A stretch of 64,000 nucleotides of DNA from Perognathus longimembris pacificus (taxonomy: Eukaryota > Chordata > Mammalia > Rodentia > Heteromyidae): NCBI RefSeq assembly GCF_023159225.1, contig NC_063161.1, forward strand, positions 125,402,958-125,466,957, written 5' to 3'. The notes below the pieces were generated by a model that saw nothing but the letters and a program-made list of their open reading frames with translations, was not told where the DNA came from and made no database searches. The position numbers and the translations under genes are program-made. Shown one piece after another: positions 34,670 through 45,682 of the stretch. Every line of letters starts with the position of its first letter. Positions within the stretch are counted from its first letter, which is position 1.

Positions 34670-35265
34670 CTTTGGTGCCATCCACCATGACTTTGTGTCT
34701 CTTTGCATTCATCAACCTTGTAAGACCTTGTATGGGAGGCACTGTTGGTGCTCTGGGTACAGCTCTCAACACATTTCTGATTTCAATGCATTTATAAAGT
34801 CACTGTTTACCCCAATTTCAAGTGCATATAAGATGCTATTTCACTGACTGCTACAAGATAGTTTGTACAACTTCAGGAGCTTGTTCAGCTCAGGAGCAAA
34901 GTCTGTGCTGTAGTGAAGGAGGCTAAAGACAACCACAAGGAAACAAGAGGCAATGGATAAATGCTTTACAGGGGCATTCTTTACTTTTCCTAGAAACCTA
35001 CTATATAGTAAGTCTTTGTTTTCCAGTGTGCCTCATCTCTTGCCCCAGCTTCCTGGAATCACTCTCCAAATAATTTGCACTCTCATGCTAGTTTCAGGTC
35101 CATCTGGGGAAATTTGAACCAAGATCCTTGAGTTCCTGGTAGACTGGAAATGAAAAACATTATGTATACCAACTAGTAAACCACTAGTCTACTGTAGCGT
35201 GGAGGTGGAGTAGGAGAACCACAGTCCCAAGTCAGTCTGGGAGGTGGGAGATGAACAAACTAAAA
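34670..35265. other. Intergenic DNA
   Basis: No feature recognised. Confidence 0.35.
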
Positions 35266-35270
35266 GTCAA

Positions 35271-35352
35271 AGGGCTGGGGCCATGGCTCAAGTGCTTGCC
35301 TAGCAAACATGAGGCACCAACTTCAACCCTAGTACTGCAAAAACAAAAACAA
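35271..35352 (+). mobile_element. ID/tRNA-like SINE relic
   Basis: AAGGGCTGGGGCCATGGCTC and TTCAACCCTAGTACTGCAAA, then a CAAAAA tail. Confidence 0.65.
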
Positions 35353-35822
35353 CGCAAAAACTGCAATGGTTAATGTCTTGCTTGGGCAATACACATAGCA
35401 TGGAGTGAACATTGGACTCCTCTCCAGTAGCTCCCACATGGATGGAGGCTGAAGAATAGCTCCTCTCTAAATGTTAAAGGTCACTGTGACAGTGAGAAGG
35501 AAGCACAGGTCATACTCTCTTCCTGGCTCTTTAACCTTCCACCTTAAAGCGATATGTGCAATTTGTATCTCACACGATCGTGCCTATATTTCATTGCTGG
35601 GAAAGTACAATTCAACTTCCAGGTTAAAGAGAAAGGAAGAAGAACAGAGTACTTATGAAAAATGTCTATCACACATGGACCATCATCATATTCTTATGCA
35701 CTGTGGGTATTTTCACTTTAGCAGGTTATTAGCAGGTTTATTTGTGTCAGTAACTCCTTAGGCATAGATACTTGTCTTTTTTGGTGATTAGAGACTTAAG
35801 AATCTGGAGAAAAGCCACCATT

Positions 35823-36080
35823 AGCCACAGATGACTCCCACCTGTAGTACTAGCTACTTAGGAGGCTGAGCACTGAGAATTAAGGTTCAAAGCCAGTCGG
35901 AGGCAGGGAGAGGGGGGAATTCATGAGCCTCCAATTGACCACCACTCAATCTTCAATTGACCACCAAAGAACTAGAAGTAGAGATGTGGCAAAGCATGTT
36001 ACTAGTGGTAGAATACTAGTTTTGAGCAAATAAGCTCAGGGATAGTGCCTAGTCCCTGAGTTCAAATCTCAGGATTGGTA
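35823..36080 (+). mobile_element. Long SINE with 7SL-like head and tRNA-like tail
   Basis: Head CACCTGTAGTACTAGCTACT; the middle CAATTGACCACCA block appears twice; tail GAGTTCAAATCTCAGGATTG. Confidence 0.8.
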
Positions 36081-36084
36081 CACA

Positions 36085-36830
36085 CATACACAAAAGAAAT
36101 GTGAAGAAATTATGGACCTACCAACCAGAAAAGTGTGTTCACATACAATTTCAGTGGTTATCAATGGGATAATATACAAGATTTGGTAAGACTCAGGGTG
36201 GGTGGGGGAGGGGAAGATCCATAAGTTCCTTTGCTTTAGAATTAGGGGAAACTCAGTAACTGAGATTAACAATATGTGCACAATATTAATTCCCTCACTT
36301 GTTGCATGGCAGTCATTTTGCTGGAAGCTGGCCATTCTAAAGGCAAGGACCCCACCCTGCTTTATGCAGTTCTCAGACTAATGGGCCATACAAACACATA
36401 ACAATGAGACAAAACAATGAGTTAAGTCCTGTGTTGGAAGTATAAGCATAGAAAATAAGAAGAGTTTTGAGTAGAGGGCAATCAATTCAATATGTATTAA
36501 AATTATGTGCCAGGCAATCAGATAAAATTTGTACAGACTAGGTAGGTCCCTGGATCATGGAGTTTACAGAATAGAACAGGGGAGGGGCCTGGAAGAACAA
36601 GACTAGAATCCCAACTGACTAGTAAAGTTCATCCAGATGAAGGGAGAGCCCTAGTAAGAACTATATTCCTAATATGATAGGCCCAGTATCAATATGAGCT
36701 GGAGAAGACTATAGTAGTTCATCAGAAAAAGAGGCAAAGAGGTCTGCTGGGATCAGATCCCAAAACCCTAGTGCTTCATCATGGATTATGGGCTGCAGAA
36801 CTTTATCTTGTGTCAAAGATTGTCTTTGTT
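36085..36830. other. Intergenic DNA
   Basis: A weak L2-like trace near 36480-36530. Nothing else recognised. Confidence 0.3.
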
Positions 36831-36831
36831 T

Positions 36832-36918
36832 TGTTTTTGGTTGTACTGGGATCTGAACTCAGAGCCCAACAGTTGCCAAGTAGGCACTCTGTCACTTGAA
36901 AAATACCTTCAGCCCAAT
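36832..36918 (-). mobile_element. Old SINE relic, host of a younger SINE
   Basis: GTACTGGGATCTGAACTCAG and GTAGGCACTCTGTCACTTGA are ID/tRNA-like on the minus strand. Confidence 0.6.
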
Positions 36919-36922
36919 CCTT

Positions 36923-37128
36923 TGTTTTGTTTTTGTTGCCAGTCCTGGGGCATGGACTCAGGGCCTGAGCACTGTCCCTGGCTTCTTTTTGCTCAAGGCT
37001 AGCACTCTACCTCTTGAACCACAGCGCCACTTCCAGCTTTTTTCTATATATGTGGTACTGAGGAATCGAACCCAGGGCTTCATGTATACGAGGGGAGTAC
37101 TTTACCACTAGGCCATATTCCCAGCCCC
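36923..37128 (-). mobile_element. ID-like dimeric SINE with 12-bp TSD
   Basis: Complete dimer flanked exactly by AGCCCAATCCTT (36911-36922 and 37129-37140). Confidence 0.95.
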
Positions 37129-37138
37129 AGCCCAATCC

Positions 37139-37140
<2 letters not shown>

Positions 37141-37228
<88 letters not shown>
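37141..37228 (+). repeat. Compound (GT)17(GA)27 microsatellite
   Basis: A GT run to about 37174 passes straight into a GA run. Confidence 0.95.
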
Positions 37229-37234
<6 letters not shown>

Positions 37235-37237
37235 TTG

Positions 37238-37452
37238 TGCTAGTACTAATGCTAGTGCCAGGGTGATGTCCCTTAGCTTTTTCGCTCAAGGCTGGTGCTC
37301 TACCATTTGAAAGCACAGCTCCACTTCTGGTGTCTTGTTAATTGGAGATAAGTCTTACAGAATTCCCTGTACCAGTTGGCTTCAAACTGCAATCATCAGA
37401 TCTTTACCTCCTGAGTAGCTAGGATTACAGGTGTCAGCCACTGATACCTGGG
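37238..37452 (-). mobile_element. Long SINE with 7SL-like head and tRNA-like tail
   Basis: Minus copy; CTCCTGAGTAGCTAGGATTACAG-type head and GGTGCTCTACCATTTGA tail. Confidence 0.85.
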
Positions 37453-37752
37453 ACATTGAAGGTTTTCAAAGCAAGTGACTGAAGAGATCAAAGTTTTATA
37501 TTAGAAAAATTACTTTACCTCCTGGGGTGAGGGAAATATAATGGGCAAGAGGATGAGGGGTGGTGATTGAAGAAATCCTGATGACAAGAAGAAAGGAGGT
37601 TGCTGACGTTCAGGATGAGAAATGACATTTTAGGAGCTTAGTAGATATGGAGTAAAGTAAAACAGGAGGCCACCTATAGCCAATCTCTCTTTGCCTAAGG
37701 GAATGCTTCTGTCCAATGACAGAGTGATGGTTTCAGCGTATAAAATAATCCT

Positions 37753-37956
37753 GCTTGCCAGGTACTGGTGGTCATACTGGATGCTCCCCCTAGATGCTCT
37801 CAAGAGACTGAGATCTGAAGATCATAATTCAAAGACAGCCCAGGCAGGAAAGCCTGTGAGATTCATTACAATTAACTACCAAACCCAGAAGTGGAGGTGG
37901 CTCAGGCAGACAAAAGATCAGAGTTCAGGCCCTGAGTTTAAGTCCCACCACTGTTG
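37753..37956 (+). mobile_element. Long SINE, deleted tail
   Basis: Head GCCAGGTACTGGTGGTCATA and middle are present. The tail is shortened to GTGGAGGTGGCTCAGGC plus GGCCCTGAGTTTAAGTCCCA. A poly-C and CA patch follows at 37979-38002. Confidence 0.75.
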
Positions 37957-38004
37957 CGCAAATGTGCTGGCACGCATGCCCCCCCCCCCCCCACACACAC
38001 ACAT

Positions 38005-39085
38005 AAATCCTGCTTACTAGGCACGTATTACCTACAGTAGAGTTACTGTGGCTTACTAGTCAGATATGCAAACTGTGCTTTTAATGTAACAATACTGACA
38101 ATAATACTTACACAACAACTTTATTATATGTTTTGTCTGTCAGTCACCCTTCCAAGCACTCTATGTATGGAGCCAAGCAATCTTCAAGCAACCCTATGAA
38201 GTCAGACTATTCTTATTTTGAGTAGATGATAAAACAGAAACAGCACGGAGCACTTAAATACCATGTTTAAGATTATGCAGGTGGGGAATGGAAAAAATAA
38301 GGACTTAAGCCTCAGACATCTCACTTCAGGACCCCTGCTCTCATCAATTCTACTGACCTTCCAAGAATGGCAAATAGCAATATAGTCCTTCTTAGGATTC
38401 AGTATGGATGTTAACGACTGTTTCCCATGTGCTCTGAACGTTGTGAAAAAGCACCATCAAAAGGTTTCCACATCACTGCTGACAGTGGCAGAGGAGGAGA
38501 GGTACATGAAGCAAAATGCTGGGCATGTTTTTGCAGACTCAGGCTCCAAAGATTAGAAAAGCAGAAAAAAAAACCCCACAAAACCAATGTGTTTTTAAAC
38601 AATGAATGTTGTTTTCCTTCAGCCTTAAGGGAATTCTGAAGCTTGACAAACCCCATTCAGCTTTCAAAGCATTCCACATTCCCCACCCACAAGCACATGC
38701 CAGAAGGTGCCAGTCCAGCCAAGTCTGAGTTCAGGAACAATTTTCTTAATACTGGATCGGATTTCTTGACTGTCCACACTCCACAGATGAATACTGGCTA
38801 TGGCCCTACTTGGGCTGATGAAAAGTACTTAGCCAGTTATCAACTAATTAGTGGAAAAAGAACGTCTCAGCAAGATACACACACAAATGCAGAAATAGAA
38901 AATGATGACATTACTACTTCAAAAACATAAAAATCATTGCCCAAAGTTCTTTGACATTTTAAAGGTAGGTTTTCATATGCTCAATTCCAAGGAAAGACTT
39001 TCTGAAAAAATTTCTCTGATGACAGAAAAAGTAACTTCCTCCATTTACAGAAAAATTTTCTTTGGTAGAGGAAAAAGGAAATGTT
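38005..39085. other. Intergenic DNA with MIR relic
   Basis: MIR-like text lies at 38155-38285 (GAGTAGATGATAAAACAGAAAC). Nothing else recognised. Confidence 0.4.
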
Positions 39086-39089
39086 TATA

Positions 39090-39260
39090 ATATTCATTGT
39101 TTATTCAACTCATTTTTATTGGAACCATGATTGTTCTCAGTGTCATGCTAGGCACTGAAATTCAGACATGGAAACTCTCAGATAACTCTTGTTATAAATC
39201 TAGCACAGTTGAGGAGATGGACAAGTAAAAGAACAGAGTAATAAATGTGACAAAAGAAAT
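39090..39260 (+). mobile_element. L2-like relic
   Basis: TTTATTCAACTCATTTTTATTGG and GTCATGCTAGGCACTG fit L2 3' text. Confidence 0.5.
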
Positions 39261-39454
39261 ATATAGACTTAAGGTCAAAGGGAATGAATGGAAACTATGT
39301 TGCTGGAGTTAATTCTGCAGGCAGAAGTGACTTTTTTTTAAATTAGTGTGTATTAATGGTACCAAAGCGTTTCACTGTGGTATTTCATCAGATTTTAGGA
39401 AGATCCTGCCATTGTCAACATGAAGATTAGGAATTGTGCCACCACAGGTAGCTT

Positions 39455-39570
39455 GTTCTTTGAGATAGGGTCTTGCTTGCTAACTTTATTTTGCCTGGGC
39501 TGGCCTGGAATTTTGATTCTTTCTGCCTCCCAATTGTTGGGATTACTGGTATGAGCCACTATTTCTGGCT
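39455..39570 (-). mobile_element. B1-type (7SL-derived) SINE
   Basis: GAGATAGGGTCTTGCTTGCT, GGGCTGGCCTGGAATTTTGA and GTTGGGATTACTGGTATGAG are the B1 order on the minus strand. Confidence 0.8.
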
Positions 39571-39574
39571 TTAG

Positions 39575-39965
39575 AAATTATCTAATTTTTAAAAAGTGCT
39601 CTTTAATTTCCTAGTTTTTGAGGTTTCCCTAGGTATCTACCATTGGTTTATAATTGAATTTCACTGTAGTAAATATACCTCGTATAGCCTGAATACTTTA
39701 AAATATAGTGAGAGTTGTCTCATGGCCCAGAGTAGGGTATTTGTTGGTACATGTTCCATGTACTCTTGAGAAGAATGTGTAACTGCTCTGACCTTGTGTA
39801 CTTACTGCCCTGTTCTTTGTCACTTATAACTTCAAGCTGATTGATAGTCTTTACTGATTGCGTACTTTCCTCATTACACATTCAGAAAGGAATACTAAAA
39901 TCTCTAACTAATATTTTCAACACTTGTGGATTTGTTCTTGAAATACAGTTCTATTAATTTTGTGT
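39575..39965. other. Intergenic DNA
   Basis: No feature recognised. Confidence 0.35.
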
Positions 39966-39968
39966 GTG

Positions 39969-40165
39969 CATGCCAGTCCTGGGGCTTGAACTCAGGGTTT
40001 GGCTGGTGCTCTACCACTTGAGCCACAGCTCCTCTTCTGGCTTTTTTTTTTTTTTTTGGTAGTTAACTGTAGATTAGAGTCTCATGGATTTTTGAGCTGG
40101 CTTTGAACTGTGATTCATAGATCTCAATCTCCTGAGTAGTTAGCCTTACAGGCATGAGCCACCAG
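39969..40165 (-). mobile_element. Long SINE with 7SL-like head and tRNA-like tail
   Basis: Tail CTACCACTTGAGCCACAG, middle GGTAGTTAACTGTAGATTAG, head CTCCTGAGTAGTTAGCC. Confidence 0.85.
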
Positions 40166-40228
40166 TTACTATTTTATAATAACTTTTGAAAGTTATTAAG
40201 TAAATACTTAGGATTGCTATGTCTTCTT

Positions 40229-40452
40229 CTTCTTCTTCTTCTTCTTTTTTTTTTTTTTTTTTTGCCAATCCTGGGCCTTGAACTCAGGGCCTGAGCATTG
40301 TCCCTGGCTTCTTTTTGCTCAAGGCTAGCACTCTACCACTTGAGCCACAGTGCCACTTCTGGCTTTTTCTATATATATGGTGCTGAGGAATCAAACCCAG
40401 GGCTTCATGTATATGAGGCAAGCACTCTACCACTAGGCCATATTCCCAGCCC
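40229..40452 (-). mobile_element. ID-like dimeric SINE with GAA-expanded tail
   Basis: Complete dimer flanked by TTGCTATGTCTTCTT (40214-40228 and 40453-40467). The tail is A19 followed by (GAA)n on the element strand, seen as CTT repeats from about 40223 to 40246. Confidence 0.92.
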
Positions 40453-40619
40453 TTGCTATGTCTTCTTGCTCAACTGGCCCTTTTATTATTATGAAATAAT
40501 CTTCTTTATCTCAGATAATAATTTCCACTCTGAAATTGAATGGTCTAAAACCAATGCTGCTAGCCTAGCTCTGTTTGCTAAGTGTCAGTATGATATGTTT
40601 TCCCATTTTTATTTATTAC

Positions 40620-40842
40620 TTTTTTTTCTGGCCCTGGGGCATAAACTCAGGGCCTGGGCACTGTTCCTGAGCTTTTGTGCTCTACCATTTAAGCCACAGC
40701 TCTATTTCCAATATTTTTGTAGTTTAGTGGAGATAACAGTCTCATGGACTTTACTGCCCAGCCTGGCTTTGAATTGTGATCCTCAGATTGCAGCCTCCTG
40801 AGTCACTAGGATTACAGGCACGAGCTACTGGCACCTGGCTTG
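40620..40842 (-). mobile_element. Long SINE with 7SL-like head and tRNA-like tail
   Basis: CTCTACCATTTAAGCCACAG tail; CTCCTGAGTCACTAGGATTA head. Confidence 0.85.
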
Positions 40843-41029
40843 TTCTCCCATCTTACTTTGCCCAGTCACACTGTACTGTTAAGGTGTGCTTCTGATAACA
40901 GCAGATAGTTAGGTCTTCCTTCTTGTTAAATCTGACAATCTGACTTAAATTATTTGCATTTATGATATGTAACATGTAGATGCCACATATTTATGAGAAT
41001 TTACAGTCTCAATTGACTTTTGTGTGTGT

Positions 41030-41240
41030 GTTGGTATTGGGGGCTTGTATTCAGCCCTGGGTGCTATCCCTTCGCTTTTCCCAAGTAAAGCTGGTGCTAT
41101 GCCATCTGTGCCACAGCTCTATTTCTGGGATTTTGACAGTTAATTGGAGATAAAGCATTTCAGATGTTTCTGCCAGGGATAGATTCAAATAGCAATCCTC
41201 AGATCTCAGGATTACAGGTGTAAGCCACCAGTGCCTGGCA
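41030..41240 (-). mobile_element. Long SINE with 7SL-like head and tRNA-like tail
   Basis: GTGCTATGCCATCTGTGCCA tail, GACAGTTAATTGGAGATAAA middle, TCAGGATTACAGGTGTAAGC head. Confidence 0.8.
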
Positions 41241-41264
41241 AAGTTTTGCTATCTTGAGAAACAC

Positions 41265-41354
41265 TTTTCTTTTTTTGAGGCATTAGAGACTGATTTCAAG
41301 GATCATGAATGTTAAGCAAGAACTCTACCTTTGAGGCATATCCCCAAACTCTTC
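41265..41354 (-). mobile_element. ID-like SINE relic
   Basis: GTTAAGCAAGAACTCTACCT and GAGGCATATCCCCAAA are a decayed ID unit on the minus strand. Confidence 0.5.
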
Positions 41355-41596
41355 TGTGAATTTTTTGTTGCTGCAATGAATTACTTTCAAGAACTCTTAC
41401 AACACAACTGTCATATTTATAAACATTTTTTTTTTTTGTGGAATGAAAATGTCAATCCTATTTCGTTCTTATAGTAGGCACGTGCCTACTTGAGTCATGT
41501 TCCAAGCCTTTTTTAGGTAAGGTCTTGTGTGTTTTTTTTTTTTTTAATTGTTGCTTTCCTTTCCCTTTCCTCTTTCCCTTTCCCTTTTCCCTTTCC

Positions 41597-41751
41597 CCTT
41601 CCTTCCTTCCTTCCTTCCTTCCTTCCTTCCTTCCTTCCTTCCTTCCTTCCTTCCTTCCTTCCTTCCTTCCTTCCTTCCTTCCTTCCTTCCTTCCTTCCTT
41701 CCTTCCTTCCTTCCTTCCTTCCTTCCTTCCTTCCTTCCTTCCTTCCTTCCT
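41597..41751 (+). repeat. (TTCC)38 microsatellite
   Basis: About 155 bp of uninterrupted TTCC/CCTT after a CCCTTT-rich lead-in (41560-41596). A pure purine/pyrimidine mirror tract with triplex potential, ending about 450 bp upstream of the SKP1 retrocopy. Confidence 0.95.
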
Positions 41752-41828
41752 CAGCCTGTATTCCTCCTACCTAAGGCTTCCCATGTTTTTGAGATTATGA
41801 ATGCATGCTACTATGGCTGGCTCAATCC
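41752..41828 (-). mobile_element. Partial B1-type SINE at the end of the TTCC repeat
   Basis: TCAGCCTGTATTCC, GTTTTTGAGATTATGAATGC and ATGGCTGGCTC match the 5' part of B1 read on the minus strand. The pyrimidine repeat seems to have grown inside it. Confidence 0.55.
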
Positions 41829-41960
41829 TATTTATTGCTTTCCAGATTAATGTATTTAAATTCCTTACACTTTCACTTTAGAACATACTTCGGATACTTG
41901 GAATAAATTTCAGTGTTTAGGTTATATTACTATATAACAGGAATAAAAAAATTATCTAGT

Positions 41961-42061
41961 TAGGAATTGTAGTGCATGACTCTAATCCCAGCACTCAGGA
42001 AGCTGAGGGAGAATCATGAGTTCAAGGTCAGCCTAGACCACAGTGAGACCTTGTCTCAAAA
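41961..42061 (+). mobile_element. B1-type SINE
   Basis: GTAGTGCATGACTCTAATCC, CAGCACTCAGGAAGCTGAGG, GTTCAAGGTCAGCCTAGACC and CTTGTCTC are in B1 order. Confidence 0.85.
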
Positions 42062-42150
42062 ATCCAAGGATTGTGAATGTAGTTCAGTGGTAGAGCACTT
42101 GCTTAGCATGTGCCAGGCCCTGGGCTTGATCCCCAAGGGGTGCAAAAAAG
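42062..42150 (+). mobile_element. ID-like SINE directly after B1
   Basis: TGTAGTTCAGTGGTAGAGCA, CTTGCTTAGCATGTGCCAGG and GGCTTGATCCCCAAGGGG. The B1 and ID units are back to back, as in composite B1-ID SINEs. Confidence 0.8.
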
Positions 42151-42204
42151 GAATTTATCTAAGTCTGCTATCTGAAAAATCAAACTACATTCTTGGAAGT
42201 TAAG

Positions 42205-42215
42205 AAGAAAACATT
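42205..42215 (+). repeat. Target-site duplication, left, of SKP1 retrocopy
   Basis: AAGAAAACATT, repeated exactly at 43620-43630 after the A-tail. The left copy is preceded by TTAAG, compatible with an L1 endonuclease site. Confidence 0.85.
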
Positions 42216-43619
<1,404 letters not shown>

Positions 43620-43630
43620 AAGAAAACATT
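43620..43630 (+). repeat. Target-site duplication, right, of SKP1 retrocopy
   Basis: Exact partner of the 42205-42215 repeat, joined to the poly-A tail. Confidence 0.85.
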
Positions 43631-43789
43631 AAAAAAATATGATTCCAGCATCATATAGGAAGTTTAAATAACTTTTTCAACAAAATTAAATTAAAAATAG
43701 TTTAGATTCATTAGATCCCAACATAATTAGCAACTCAACAGAAGCTTGTCTTCAAATATGACAGGAATATTTTTCCTTAACAAGTAACT

Positions 43790-45495
43790 GTAAAACACAA
43801 ATTTCAAAGGTATTTTATTTAAAATTCTCCATCTAGGAGAAAAAATATTAACAATATTTATACATGCTTTAATAACTTATTTCACTGTACAACTTACATT
43901 CTATACAATAATCCAGTCAGAGAAAATAATCAGTCAGCACTTAAATATGAATCTATTGTGTAAAAAGCATTAGATGGTATCTATATTGAATGTGGTATCT
44001 AAAGGTGCTATCTATACATTTTTTATGACTGACCTGCATGTAGTCATCATCTTGTTCAGGATGTGTCTCAACATTAAGATGTCTGTATTTTTCTGACTCA
44101 TGATATGAAAGCTATTTGATCTTAAAGAATAGGACATATCTTTTTATTTTGCTTTTTAATTTGGGGAGGACAAAAGAGCTCTATCATTTCATCACTCTCT
44201 TGTATCATTTCCCTTTTTGTTACTTTCATAATTTTAAATAAAACATATTTATTGTGTTTGTATATATTCCTACACCAAACATTGCTGTAGCATAGAAATA
44301 TGTCAGTTATTTTATAGACAGCAAAATGGTCCAACACATTAAAGAAACAAAATAAATAGACTAAAATGGTTCTGCCAAAATAGCACCTAGAAAATAGCAC
44401 TCCAGTAAGTTTCTACTGCTCTTCTTATGTGATGCAGGCAACATGGAAATGACTTAAAAACTATAGACAGAAAAATGAGAGGAAGAAGACAAGAAATTTG
44501 AAAAAATATCTTAGTAGCTACTATATTGTCTAATGCATTTTATAATCTCAGAGTTATAAAGACTGCCAAATTGAGTACATGGTGGACTATGCAAGAGAAC
44601 AAGATGGAAATGACTGATCAGTGGAATCTGAACTTCTTCCAAGAAATTATATTTTCCAAGGGGGGGAAAAAGGCACAGGAGGTGCACATTTCAGTTTGGC
44701 TCAAAAAATAATGAAAATGAATTTCAACTTTAGTTGTAGATAACAGCTAGTAAACAAACCCTATTTTCCTGTATCTTTTTGGATAGAGCTCAACTATACA
44801 GGATAATGACAACAACAATAATAAACACAAATAACAGACAACAAGAATAATAAATACAAACCACACAGACTGTGGTTCATCCTGGTCAGGGATTACACGC
44901 ATCTGTTTAACATTTCTACACAGCCTCAGTCTTAATGGCTAAGTCAATAAAGTAGGGTCTAATAATTCTAATTAAGAATTTTCTTGATCATTGTCTTCTT
45001 CCTAAAACTTAACATGCATTCACTCTAACTTCCTTTCTGCAGAACGAAAAATTTAAATGCTCTTATTTTCCACTGATTGAAAAAGTATCACAGTAACACT
45101 ATACACCACAGAACACCAGCAAATGGAAAGTCAACTAGTATTAGATCTGTAAAGCTAATTCAGGTTTCATTCTCATATATGTAAACCATGGATAATATAT
45201 TTTAAAAAACAGTAGTTGTGGTCAAGTGTATATTCTATTGTTATAATTTTAACAGATAGTAATACTGTGTATTATAATTGTAAACATAAGTCCCCAAGAG
45301 AATACATCCAGGAAAAGAGACATTCAATGTGATGATGGACCTGACATCCCTTACAGATCCTATCAAACAGACTGTAGTGTATGTAACTGACTGTAGTTGC
45401 TGAGGAATGACCAGGGGAAACCAGGTTCCATACTCCACCAAGCTACTTTACCAGCAATCATGATTGTGATGAAAGACATTTAGCAAATCACACAC
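43790..45495 (-). other. C9orf72: C9orf72 3' UTR (probable)
   Basis: This AT-rich stretch follows the stop codon on the minus strand. A minus-strand AATAAA sits at 43814-43819, which would place cleavage near 43790 and give a 3' UTR of about 1.7 kb, close to the length of the human one. No repeat is recognised inside. The end point is inferred, not shown. Confidence 0.65.
43814..43819 (-). terminator. C9orf72 polyadenylation signal AATAAA (candidate)
   Basis: TTTATT on the plus strand reads AATAAA for C9orf72, about 1.68 kb past the stop. It is the best placed canonical signal before the SKP1 retrocopy begins. Confidence 0.55.
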
Positions 45496-45682
45496 TTAAA
45501 AAGTCATTAGAACATCTCGTTCTTGTACACTGGTGTAGAAAGGTCTTCCGAAGATAAAACAGTGTAGGCCTGGTTTAATTTTCTCAGCTAGTGCCATTAT
45601 TATGTTAAGATCGCCCTCTGCTGTTAAATCAAGGTCTATCTTCAGGTTGCGAAGAGACTTAAAAGGCTTTTTCCCTTTCTGC
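45496..45682 (-). CDS. C9orf72: C9orf72 exon 11 coding part (codons 420-481 and stop)
   Basis: The terminal coding piece starts after a TTTGTAG acceptor, finishes Thr420 and reads QKGKKPFKSLRNLKIDLDLT onward to ERDVLMTF and TAA (45496-45498). A Cys replaces the Ser of the human GLHSFIFGRP motif. Confidence 0.96.

Noticed and set aside
41525..41850. Three long overlapping open frames with Leu-Pro-Ser repeats
   Set aside because: They are the TTCC microsatellite read in all frames.
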